A stretch of DNA of 64,000 nucleotides from WHSW01 sp963828755 (GTDB taxonomy: Bacteria; Actinomycetota; Thermoleophilia; Solirubrobacterales; 70-9). Shown piece after piece: positions 39,052-47,091 of this stretch. Location of the stretch: positions 62,001-126,000 of the forward strand of contig CAWHFY010000008.1 of assembly GCA_963828755.1 (NCBI GenBank), written 5' to 3'. The notes beneath the pieces were generated by a model. It was not told where the DNA came from. It ran no database searches and was given only the letters and a program-made list of their open reading frames with translations. Positions within the stretch are counted from its first letter, which is position 1, and each line of letters begins with the position of its first letter. The translations under genes and the position numbers were made by a program.

Positions 39052-40740
39052 TCAGGTGCCGCCCGGGATCGAGACCCGTCGGCGGAGGACCAGCGCCAGC
39101 ACCCCCGTGATCGCGCCCGCGAGGAAGCTCAGGGCGAGCATCGTCGGCAGGCCGATCTGCCCGTCGACGACCATCAGCGCGTAGGTCCAGGGGGCGTCGG
39201 CGCCGAGATCGAGCGCCGCCGCGACCGCGACGAGCGCGGCCAGCACCGGCACGCAGACGAGCGCGCAGGCGACCGCGGCGAGCGCGCGCCTGACGATCGA
39301 CTCGGCCCCGGAGAGCAGCCAGACGTGTGCCGCCGGGGCGGCGAGCAACGCCAGGTAAGGGTTGGCGAGCCAAAGGGCCAGAGCGGCGAGCGCGGAGACC
39401 AGCCCGAGGCCGTACGGCGTCGCGTCGGGCGCCGCGCGGGCGGTGATCCCGCGACGGCGCAGCAGCCAGGCGCTCGCCGCCGCGACCAGGGCGATCACGG
39501 CGAAGACGATCAGCGCGCGGGTCTCGAGCCCATAGAGCCCGGGGTCGAAGGGGAAGTCGGGGCGCGGAACCGCCCCGACGAACGAGAGCGCGTAGAGGAT
39601 CGCCAGCCCGCCGACGAACGGCAGGCAGCGGGCCGCGGCCCAGGCGGCCGACGCCCCGAGCGCCAGCCCCTGGCGGGCCGAGCGCGCGCACGAGTCGACC
39701 GCCGCGACCAGCGCCGGCAGGATCAGCGCCAGCGCGAGCGCCGCCAGCGCCCATCCGGGGACCAGGTTGTCGCCGAGCTCGATCCAGGTCGAGGGGCCAT
39801 GGATCGGGTCGTCGGTGGCGACATCGAGCGCGCTGACGATCGACTGCACCGCGCGCCCGAAGTCGTCGACCGTCTTCGGCGAGAGATCGGCCTCGGCGTC
39901 GGCGTCGGCGGGTAGCGGGCGCTCCCCCGCCGACGAGATCGAGATGGCGTCGATGCCATCGGCGATCAACGGCGCCTGGTCGCCGAGCCCGGACGGGAAG
40001 GCGAGGCGCGCGATCTGCGTGAACGCGCCCGGGTCCGATTGGACCGCTGAGGCCTGGACCTCGACCGCCCGCTCGGCGGTCCGGCGAAGCTGGATCGACC
40101 CGGTGCGGGTGCCGGTCGAAGTGGCCACCGAGTACGAGGGCTCGCGGGCGGCGGCGCCCGGCTGCGAGACGACGATCACGGCCTCGATCGAGTCGCGCTC
40201 GGGCAGCTCGTCGATCAATGCCTGGACGCCGGCCGCGCCGGCCGACGAGCCGCTCACCGAGGCGAGCACATATGTCTGCTCGTGGCTCACCCGGAACGCG
40301 TTGGCGAGCTCGATCAGGATCCCGGTCGCCGCAGCGCTCGAGGCCGCCCCGGGGGCGTTGGCGGAGTCGCGCGGGGCGGCGATCACGATCGTGCGATCGG
40401 CGTCGCCGGGCAGGGTGAGGAGGACGTTTCGCAGCGAGACCTCGCCGCCGTCGCGGTCGGTGGCGTCGAAGGTCTGCTCGCTGACCGCACCGGCCGGGAT
40501 GTCGCCGAAGCGGTTGGCCACGAGGTCGGCGACCGCCGCGTCGCCCTCGCTGCCCGGCTCCCGGTCGGGCGTGGTGGTCGCGATCTGGCGCGCGATCGCG
40601 GCGGCACGGTCGCCCTCGAAGGTGCTCGGCGGCGTGACCGGCTCGAGCGCGTCCGGGGCGCCCTCGAGCGAGAACATGACCACGACGACCGCCAGCAGGG
40701 CGGGCAGGAACGAGAGTCGGTAGAGGCGGAAGTCGATCAC
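39052..40740 (-). CDS. M28-like membrane protein with degenerate peptidase site
   Basis: 562 residues. One N-terminal TM helix is followed by an extracytoplasmic domain (about 45-315) and then about eight TM helices. The soluble domain has the fold marks of M28 aminopeptidases (REPGSEGDAAVADLVANRF, ADRTIVIAAPRDSANAPG, AATGILIELANAF). However, the metal-ligand positions AHYDS, DDxxG and EE are replaced by APRDS, SSAAAT and SGSSAG. It is therefore probably a non-catalytic binding protein. GTG start at 40740, divergent from the response regulator. Confidence 0.7.
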   Translation of the reverse strand: MIDFRLYRLSFLPALLAVVVVMFSLEGAPDALEPVTPPSTFEGDRAAAIARQIATTTPDREPGSEGDAAVADLVANRFGDIPAGAVSEQTFDATDRDGGEVSLRNVLLTLPGDADRTIVIAAPRDSANAPGAASSAAATGILIELANAFRVSHEQTYVLASVSGSSAGAAGVQALIDELPERDSIEAVIVVSQPGAAAREPSYSVATSTGTRTGSIQLRRTAERAVEVQASAVQSDPGAFTQIARLAFPSGLGDQAPLIADGIDAISISSAGERPLPADADAEADLSPKTVDDFGRAVQSIVSALDVATDDPIHGPSTWIELGDNLVPGWALAALALALILPALVAAVDSCARSARQGLALGASAAWAAARCLPFVGGLAILYALSFVGAVPRPDFPFDPGLYGLETRALIVFAVIALVAAASAWLLRRRGITARAAPDATPYGLGLVSALAALALWLANPYLALLAAPAAHVWLLSGAESIVRRALAAVACALVCVPVLAALVAVAAALDLGADAPWTYALMVVDGQIGLPTMLALSFLAGAITGVLALVLRRRVSIPGGT

Positions 40741-40801
40741 AGGGTGTTGCTCGCGGTACGGGCCTGCATCTTGCCGACCCGGAATCGACGCGGCTCGCGT
40801 T

Positions 40802-40807
40802 TACGCT
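40802..40807 (+). promoter_or_regulatory. -10-like hexamer for a leaderless start (TACGCT)
   Basis: TACGCT ends 7 nt before ATG 40815 of the response regulator, first gene of a three-gene operon. Confidence 0.4.
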
Positions 40808-40814
40808 TCGTTGC

Positions 40815-41531
40815 ATGGCGTCCGGCGGATCCGCGGGAAGCGAGAGGTCGGCGCGGATCCTGCTCGTCGACGACGAGCACTCCGTGCAGACCCTGCTCGC
40901 GTACCCCCTGCGCAAGGACGGCTACGAGGTGATCGCCGCTCACGACGGGCGCGAGGCGCTCGACCGCTTCGCCGAGCAGCGGTTCGACCTCGTCGTGCTC
41001 GACATCATGCTGCCGAAGCTCGACGGGATCGAGGTCTGCCGACGGATGCGCAGCCGCAGCCAGGTGCCGATCATCATGCTGACCGCAAAGGACGACGAGG
41101 GCGACAAGGTGCTCGGCCTCGAGATGGGTGCCGACGACTACATCACGAAGCCGTTCTCGGTCGCCGAGTTCCGCAGCCGGGTGCGGGCCGCGCTGCGGCG
41201 CTCGGAGATGCTCAGCGCCGCGACCGCGCGCGAGCCGATCGCCGCGGGGGCGCTCGAGATCGACTTCGAGCGGCGGGCCGTCACGGTGGCCGGCGAGGCC
41301 GCGAAGCTGACGTACGTCGAGTTCGAGCTGCTCGCTACGCTCGCCGGCGCGCCCGGCAAGGTGATGACCCGCGAGGTGCTGCTCGAGCGCATCTGGGGCG
41401 ACTCGGCCTACCGCGACCCGCGCACGATCGACGTCCATATCCGCCACCTGCGCGAGAAGCTCGAGCCCGACGCGCGGCGCCCCGAGTACCTGTTCACGGT
41501 TCGCGGCGTGGGGTACAGATTCAGGGACTAG
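40815..41531 (+). CDS. OmpR-family response regulator
   Basis: 238 residues. The receiver domain (about 16-130) has ILLVDDEHSV (acid pair), LVVLDIMLPKLDG (phosphoacceptor Asp), IIMLTAK (Thr) and YITKPFSVAEF (Lys). The winged helix (about 145-236) has KLTYVEFELLATLAGAPGKV, REVLLERIWG and TIDVHIRHLREKLE. It is the first gene of an operon with a sensor kinase and an HtrA protease, as in the mycobacterial MprAB-PepD envelope-stress system, and may control the operon in response to envelope damage (inference). Confidence 0.92.
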   Translation: MASGGSAGSERSARILLVDDEHSVQTLLAYPLRKDGYEVIAAHDGREALDRFAEQRFDLVVLDIMLPKLDGIEVCRRMRSRSQVPIIMLTAKDDEGDKVLGLEMGADDYITKPFSVAEFRSRVRAALRRSEMLSAATAREPIAAGALEIDFERRAVTVAGEAAKLTYVEFELLATLAGAPGKVMTREVLLERIWGDSAYRDPRTIDVHIRHLREKLEPDARRPEYLFTVRGVGYRFRD

Positions 41532-41565
41532 GGGCTTCTTGGCGAGGTCACGAATGAACCTGGAC

Positions 41566-41602
41566 CCGCCGAGACCGGACGCGAAGCGGAGGACCTCGGT
41601 GG
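41566..41602. repeat. Hairpin, family B copy 1 (conserved 15-nt core in the loop)
   Basis: Stem CCGCCGAG (41566-41573) pairs with CTCGGTGG (41595-41602), 8 bp with one G-T. The 21-nt loop holds ACGCGAAGCGGAGGA (41579-41593). The identical 15-mer is found in opposite orientation at 45582-45596 and 61824-61838, each in a loop closed by a different 8-bp stem. It lies between the response regulator and its kinase. Confidence 0.6.
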
Positions 41603-41615
41603 AGTTGTTCCGTCT

Positions 41616-43028
41616 TTGAACTCGGTCCGCAACAAGCTGGCGCTCGTCTTCTTCGTGATCACCGCCGCCGCGGTCGGCTTCATCTACCTCTACGTCGTCC
41701 CGCAGCTTCGATCCAGCCTGACTGCGGAGAAGCTCAGCCGGCTCGAGCAGGTCGCCGCCGACCAGAGCGGCAGGCTGGCGGCGGCGATGCGCGACGGTGC
41801 CTCCGAGGGGCGCCTGCGGGCCCTGCTCGGCGACGTCGACCAGCGCAGCGGCGCCCGCGTGACGCTCCTCGGCGTCCGCCCGGGCGCGACCGGGCCCGAG
41901 CCGGCGTTCGTGGTCGCCGACTCCGAGCTCGAACGGACCGCCCTCGCCCCCGGCTACCCGGCGGCCGCGGCGGCGCTGATCAACTCCTCGCCCGCGAGCG
42001 CGGTCGAGGGGGTCGGCGACGAACGGCTCGGCCAGACCGCCGTGCCGCTGCTCGATGACGGCCAGCCCACGTGGATCGCAGTCTTCTCCGCGGGGCTGGC
42101 CGACGTCGACGACAACGTCGCTCTGATCCGCCGTCAGATCCTGATCGCCGGGGCGATCGCGCTGCTCGCCGCGCTGGGCGCCGGCTACCTGGTCGCCGGC
42201 GCCCACGCCCGCCGCCTGCGCCGGCTCGAGCGCGCCGCCGAGACGGTCGCCGAGGGCGACTTCTCGAACCCGATCCGGGTCGACTCCACCGACGAGGTCG
42301 GCCAGCTCGCGATGACCTTCAACGAGATGCAAAAGCGGCTCGCGGTCCTCGACAGCGCTCGCAAGGAATTCATCGCCAACGCCTCGCACGAGCTCCGCAC
42401 ACCGATCTTCTCGCTCTCCGGGTTCGTCGAGCTGCTCACCGAGGACGACCCCGACCCGGCGGAGCGCGAGCAGTTCATGGGCGAGATGCGCGCGCAGGTC
42501 GAGCGGCTGACGAAGCTCACGGTCGACCTGCTCGACCTCTCGAAGCTCGACGCCGACGCGATTCAGATGCGCCGCGAGCGGGTCGAGCTCGGCGAGCTGG
42601 CACGCCGAGTGGCGGCTGAGTTCGGGCCGACGGCCGCCGGCCACGGCACCGAGATCGCCCTCGAAGCCGACGGCGCGGGTGCCGCCAGGGCCGACCCGGA
42701 CAGGGTCGCGCAGATCATGCGTATCCTCATCGACAACGCGCTTACGCACACGCCTGAGGGAACGGCGATCAAGGTAGGGACGAAGACAGCCACGCAGACC
42801 GGCACGGCGAGCCTCGTCGTCATCGACGACGGCCCCGGGGTCGACGCGCGCTCGCGCGGGCGCGTCTTCGAGCGCTTCTACACAGGCGACGACGTCTCCG
42901 GCTCCGGGCTCGGGCTCGCGATCGCCCGCGAGCTCGCGGTGCGCATGGGCGGTTCGCTCGCGATGAGCAGCCACCGCGGCCGAACCGAGTTCGAGCTTCG
43001 CCTGCCCCTCGCCGGGGCGCCTCGATGA
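41616..43028 (+). CDS. Sensor histidine kinase
   Basis: 470 residues. TM1 is at about 8-28 and TM2 at about 172-192, with an extracytoplasmic sensing domain between. HAMP follows (RLERAAETVAEGDFSNPI). The HisKA H-box is FIANASHELRTPIFSLSG. The ATPase has NALTHTPEGTAI (N box), DDGPGVDARSRGRVFERFYTG (G1/F box) and GSGLGLAIARELA (G2). TTG start at 41616. The stop overlaps the HtrA start (ATGA, 43025-43028). Confidence 0.92.
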   Translation: MNSVRNKLALVFFVITAAAVGFIYLYVVPQLRSSLTAEKLSRLEQVAADQSGRLAAAMRDGASEGRLRALLGDVDQRSGARVTLLGVRPGATGPEPAFVVADSELERTALAPGYPAAAAALINSSPASAVEGVGDERLGQTAVPLLDDGQPTWIAVFSAGLADVDDNVALIRRQILIAGAIALLAALGAGYLVAGAHARRLRRLERAAETVAEGDFSNPIRVDSTDEVGQLAMTFNEMQKRLAVLDSARKEFIANASHELRTPIFSLSGFVELLTEDDPDPAEREQFMGEMRAQVERLTKLTVDLLDLSKLDADAIQMRRERVELGELARRVAAEFGPTAAGHGTEIALEADGAGAARADPDRVAQIMRILIDNALTHTPEGTAIKVGTKTATQTGTASLVVIDDGPGVDARSRGRVFERFYTGDDVSGSGLGLAIARELAVRMGGSLAMSSHRGRTEFELRLPLAGAPR

Positions 43029-44263
43029 CCGCGCCCGCCCGCCTGCTGGCGGCTGCCGTGGCGCTGGTCGCGGCCGTTGTGATCGCCGGCTGTGGCGGGG
43101 ACGGTGACACGACCACCGTCACCGTCGGCTCGACCTCCACCACCTCGACCGATTCCGGCTCGACGACCGGCGGCGCGGGCGACTCGCAGCCGGTCTCGGT
43201 CCCGGCCGAGGACGGCTCCTTCGACGCCCGCGCGATCTACGAGAACGCCTCGCCCGGCGTCGTCACCGTGATCTCGGTCTTCGACAACGCCAGCGGCGGG
43301 ATCTTCGGCGGCGGCGGAGGCGGCGGCAGTGCCGGCGGCCAGGGCTCCGGGTTCGTGATCTCCGACGACGGCGAGATCCTCACCAACGCCCACGTGGTCA
43401 CCGACGCGGAGACGACCGGGACGACCGGGCGCCCGCTGCACGAGGCCTCCGAGATCTATGTCCAGTTCGCTGATCGCAACCAGGTCCAGGCGGACGTGGT
43501 CGGCTTCGACCCGTTCGCCGACGTCGCCCTGCTCAAGGTCGACCCGGCGGACCTGGATCTGCAGCCGCTCAGCCTCGGCTCCGAGGGTGACGTCCACGTC
43601 GGCGACGCGGTCGCCGCGATCGGCAGCCCGTTCGGGCAAAACCAGTCGCTCTCGGTCGGCGTCGTCTCGGCCACCAACCGCTCGATCGATTCGCTGACCG
43701 ACTTCGGCATCGACGGCGCGATTCAGACCGACGCCTCGATCAACCCCGGCAACTCGGGCGGCCCGCTGCTCGACGCGGCCGGCGAGGTGGTCGGGATCAA
43801 CCAGCAGATTCAGACCGCGTCGGGTGGCAACGAGGGGGTCGGCTTCGCGGTTCCGATCGACCTGGCCGAGCGCTCGGTCGACCAGCTCCGCGACGACGGC
43901 GAGGTCTCCTACGCCTACGCCGGGGTCACCACGCAGCCGCTCTATCCCCAGCTCGCCGACCGGCTCGGGATCGACGCCGACACCGGCGCCCTGGTCTCCG
44001 AGGTGGTGCCGAACTCGCCCGCCGACGACGCCGGCCTGCAGGCGGGCAACGAGCAGATCCGCTTCCAGGGCCGCGAGGTCGACGCCGGCGGCGACGTGAT
44101 CACCGCCGTCAACGGCGAGACGGTTACCGACAACGCCGATCTGCCCCGGATCGTCTCGCGGCTCAACCCGGGCGACACGATCACCCTCGACGTCGTCCGT
44201 GACGGCGACGAGCAGCAGGTCGAGCTGACGCTGGGCGAGCGCCCGACGTCCGTCAATCCCTAG
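43025..44263 (+). CDS. HtrA/DegP-type serine protease, lipoprotein
   Basis: 412 residues. The lipobox VIAGC lies at about residue 23, followed by a Thr/Ser linker. The trypsin-like domain has the triad His in ILTNAHVV, Asp in DPFADVALLKV and Ser in NPGNSGGPLL. One PDZ domain (about 295-400) has VVPNSPADDAGLQAGN and GGDVITAVNGETV. It degrades or refolds damaged proteins at the outer face of the membrane. It is coupled to the histidine kinase by an ATGA overlap. Confidence 0.92.
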   Translation: MTAPARLLAAAVALVAAVVIAGCGGDGDTTTVTVGSTSTTSTDSGSTTGGAGDSQPVSVPAEDGSFDARAIYENASPGVVTVISVFDNASGGIFGGGGGGGSAGGQGSGFVISDDGEILTNAHVVTDAETTGTTGRPLHEASEIYVQFADRNQVQADVVGFDPFADVALLKVDPADLDLQPLSLGSEGDVHVGDAVAAIGSPFGQNQSLSVGVVSATNRSIDSLTDFGIDGAIQTDASINPGNSGGPLLDAAGEVVGINQQIQTASGGNEGVGFAVPIDLAERSVDQLRDDGEVSYAYAGVTTQPLYPQLADRLGIDADTGALVSEVVPNSPADDAGLQAGNEQIRFQGREVDAGGDVITAVNGETVTDNADLPRIVSRLNPGDTITLDVVRDGDEQQVELTLGERPTSVNP

Positions 44264-44314
44264 CGCCGCCAGTCCTCCCGTGACAGCCCCGGCCGCGGCG
44301 CGAGTGCAGGTGGC

Positions 44315-44320
44315 TATTCT
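44315..44320 (+). promoter_or_regulatory. -10-like hexamer for a leaderless start (TATTCT)
   Basis: TATTCT ends 8 nt before GTG 44329 of the trehalose synthase gene. Confidence 0.4.
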
Positions 44321-44328
44321 GCGCCGCT

Positions 44329-45565
44329 GTGCTTCAGGAGGTTCCAGTCGGACATAAGGCACTCGCCGACTACACCCACATCGCTGGGCGGGGTTTGATC
44401 GAGCAGATTCGCGAATCTCGCCGAGCCCCTTCAGGGAAAGTCCGTCCTCCACGTGAGCGCCACCGCGTTCGGCGGTGGCGTCTCCGAGATCCTCTACACG
44501 CTGGTCCCGCTGATGCGGGACGTCGGCCTCGACTGCCACTGGCAGGTGATCTCGGGCCAGGAGGAGTTCTTCAACGTCACCAAGCTGATGCACAACTCGC
44601 TCCAGGGCGACCCGCAGGAGATCACCGACCAGCAGTGGGAGGTGTTCGAGGCCTACAACCAGATGAACGCGCAGTCGCTCGAGGGCGACTGGGACGTGAT
44701 CATCGTCCACGACCCGCAGCCGGCCGCGTTCAAGCGTGACGCGGAGGACTGCGCCCGCCGCTGGATCTGGCGCTGCCACATCGATCTCTCGACCCCGAAC
44801 CCGTCGACGATCGAGCGACTGAAGCCACTCATCACCGACTACGACGCCACCGTCTGGCACATGGAGCAGTACATCCCCGACGGCCTGGACGGCGGGATCC
44901 TGAAGATCTGCCCCCCCGCGATCGACCCGCTGTCGCCGAAGAACATGGCCCTCTCGCCCGAGGACGCGGCCTTCGTCTGCGAGCAGTTCGGGATCGACAC
45001 CGACCGGCCGCTGATCTGCCAGGTCTCGCGCTTCGACCCCTGGAAGGACCCGATGGGCGTGATCGACGCCTACCGGTTGGTGCACGAGAAGGTCCCGGAC
45101 GCGCAGCTGGCACTGGTCGGATCGATGGCGACGGATGACCCGGAGGGCTGGGACTTCTTTCACCGCACCTTCCGCCACGCGGACGGTGACCCGGACATCA
45201 AGATCCTCAACAACCTCAACAACGTCGGCGCGATCGAGGTCAACGCCTTCCAATCGCAGGCCGACATCTGCATGCAGAAGTCGATCCGCGAGGGCTTCGG
45301 GCTGACCGTCGCCGAGGCGCTCTGGAAGGGCCGGCCGACGATCGGCGGCAACGTCGGTGGAATCCCGCTGCAGATCGAGGACGGGGTCTCCGGCTATCTG
45401 GTCGATTCCTCCGAGGAGGCCGCGAAGCGCTCGATCGAGATCCTCGAGGACCCCGAGCTCGCCAAGCGCCTCGGCCGCGCCGGCAAGGAGCACGCCCGCG
45501 AGCATTTCCTCACCCCGCGCTTGCTGCGCGACTGGCTCGACCTCTTCACCGAGCTCGACACGTAA
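44329..45565 (+). CDS. treT: Trehalose synthase TreT (GT4 glycosyltransferase; one +1 frame interruption)
   Basis: About 411 residues. It joins glucose from a nucleotide-glucose donor to glucose, giving trehalose in one step. Family segments: the N-terminal VPVGHKALADYTHIAGRGLIEQIRE, HVSATAFGGGVSEIL after the slip near 44416 (CGCGAA-T-CTCG), HWQVISGQEEFFNVTK, HDPQPAAF, QVSRFDPWKDP, LVGSMATDDPEGW and the donor-site EGFGLTVAEALWKGRPTIGG. GTG start. otsA lies directly downstream. Confidence 0.88.
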
Positions 45566-45573
45566 GCACGTTC

Positions 45574-45616
45574 CGCCCGCCTCCTCCGCTTCGCGTCTAG
45601 CCGACTATGGTGGGCG
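45574..45616. repeat. Hairpin, family B copy 2, over the otsA start region
   Basis: CGCCCGCC (45574-45581) pairs with GGTGGGCG (45609-45616), 8 bp with one G-T. The 27-nt loop carries TCCTCCGCTTCGCGT (45582-45596), the complement of the family B core. The right arm overlaps the -10-like TATGGT and ends 2 nt before ATG 45619. Confidence 0.6.
45606..45611 (+). promoter_or_regulatory. -10-like hexamer for a leaderless start (TATGGT)
   Basis: TATGGT ends 7 nt before ATG 45619. Because it includes the in-frame ATG at 45607, that upstream codon is unlikely to be the start. Confidence 0.45.
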
Positions 45617-45618
45617 CG

Positions 45619-47085
45619 ATGACCGACCAGCGCCTCGTGATCGTTTCCAACCGAGGGCCGGCGGAGTTCGACCTCGACGCCGACGGCGAGCGCTCGGTGC
45701 GCCGCGGCGGCGGCGGCCTGGTCACCGCGCTCTCAGGGTTGGTCGCCAACCGCGGGGCGCTCTGGATCGCTTCGGCGATGACCGCCGAGGACGTCGCCGT
45801 CGCCCGGGAGGCCGAGGGGGGCGCGGCCCGGGTTGAGCTCGACGACGTCACCTACGACGTCCTCATGGTCGAGTCCGACGCCGAGGCGTACGACCGCTTT
45901 TACAACGTGATCGCGAACCCGATCCTCTGGTTCGTCCAGCACTACCTCTGGGACCTCTCGAACGCGCCCGACATCCGCCGCGAGGAGGTCGAGGCCTGGG
46001 ACAGCGGCTACACAGTGGTCAACCGCGACATCGCGGAAGCCGTCCTCGGGACGATCGAGGACGAGCCGAAGCCGCTGGTGATGTTCCACGACTACCACCT
46101 GTACACCGCGCCGGCGATCGTCCGCGAGCAGCGACCCGACGCCTTCCTCCAGCACTTCGTGCACATTCCGTGGTCGCAGCCGGACAGCTGGCGGATCCTC
46201 CCGGCCCACTGGCGCGAGGCGATCTACCGCGGCCTGCTCGCCAACGACATCATCGGCTTTCACACCACCGCCTACTGCCGCAACTTCCTGCACTGCTGCA
46301 CCGAGCTGATGGAGCTCGAGGTGGACCACGAGCGCGGCGCGGTGATCCACGACGACCGCGAGACCTGGGTCCGTGCGTATCCGCTCGGGATCGACGCGAA
46401 GCGCCTCGAGCGGGCCGCGGCCTCCGACCAGGTCGCCGAGTTCGAGCGCGAGCTGCTGCGCCGCCGGCGCGAGCACCTGATCATCCGCGTCGACCGCGCC
46501 GACCTCTCGAAGAACGTGCTGCGCGGGTTCACCGCCTTCGACGTCTTCCTCCAGGAGCACCCCGAGTTCCGCGAGCGCGTCACGTTCATCGCCCACCTGC
46601 AGCCCTCGCGCCAGGACGTGCCCGAGTACGCCGAATACCTGGAGCGGATCGAGGCGCTGGTCGCGGTCGTCAACCACCGCCACGGGACGACGGACTGGAT
46701 GCCGATCGACCTGCGCATCTACGAGAACTTCCCCGAAGCGGTCGCCCGCTACAAGCACTTCGACCTGCTGATGGTCAACTCGATCTTCGACGGCATGAAC
46801 CTGGTCGCCAAGGAGGCCCCCGCGGTCAACACGCGCGACGGGGTCGTGATGCTCTCCGAGAACACCGGCTCGCACGAGGAGCTCGGCGACTGCACGCTGA
46901 CCGTGAACCCGTTCGACATCACCGAGCAGGCGGAGACGATCCACCGGGCGCTGACCATGGACGCCGAGGAGCGCCGCCTGCGTGCCTCCCGCCTGCGCGA
47001 GATCGTTCGCGAGCGCGACCCGGGCGTGTGGATCTCCGAGCAGCTCGAGGACATCCGCCTCAAGCGGGAGGCCGGGACCGGCTGA
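45619..47085 (+). CDS. otsA: GT20 trehalose-6-phosphate synthase-like glycosyltransferase
   Basis: 488 residues. Segments: RLVIVSNRGPAEF, RRGGGGLVTALSGL (acceptor/donor loop), DLSNAP, HDYHLYTAPAIVRE, HIPWSQPDSW-ILP, NDIIGFHTTAYCRNF, VRAYPLGIDAKRLE, IRVDRADLSKNVLRG and SIFDGMNLVAKEAP. The reaction is glucose transfer from a nucleotide sugar to a sugar phosphate. Some GT20 members make glucosylglycerol phosphate instead; the acceptor is not certain. No otsB phosphatase is in the window. It follows treT, so two disaccharide routes sit side by side. Confidence 0.85.
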   Translation: MTDQRLVIVSNRGPAEFDLDADGERSVRRGGGGLVTALSGLVANRGALWIASAMTAEDVAVAREAEGGAARVELDDVTYDVLMVESDAEAYDRFYNVIANPILWFVQHYLWDLSNAPDIRREEVEAWDSGYTVVNRDIAEAVLGTIEDEPKPLVMFHDYHLYTAPAIVREQRPDAFLQHFVHIPWSQPDSWRILPAHWREAIYRGLLANDIIGFHTTAYCRNFLHCCTELMELEVDHERGAVIHDDRETWVRAYPLGIDAKRLERAAASDQVAEFERELLRRRREHLIIRVDRADLSKNVLRGFTAFDVFLQEHPEFRERVTFIAHLQPSRQDVPEYAEYLERIEALVAVVNHRHGTTDWMPIDLRIYENFPEAVARYKHFDLLMVNSIFDGMNLVAKEAPAVNTRDGVVMLSENTGSHEELGDCTLTVNPFDITEQAETIHRALTMDAEERRLRASRLREIVRERDPGVWISEQLEDIRLKREAGTG

Positions 47086-47091
47086 GCCAGA

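Noticed and set aside
42878..45505. An 875-codon open frame on the minus strand opposite the kinase, htrA and treT genes
   Set aside because: Its translation is Val/Arg/Asp/Leu low-complexity, typical of the mirror frame of GC-rich genes, and the plus strand holds clear homologues over the same bases.
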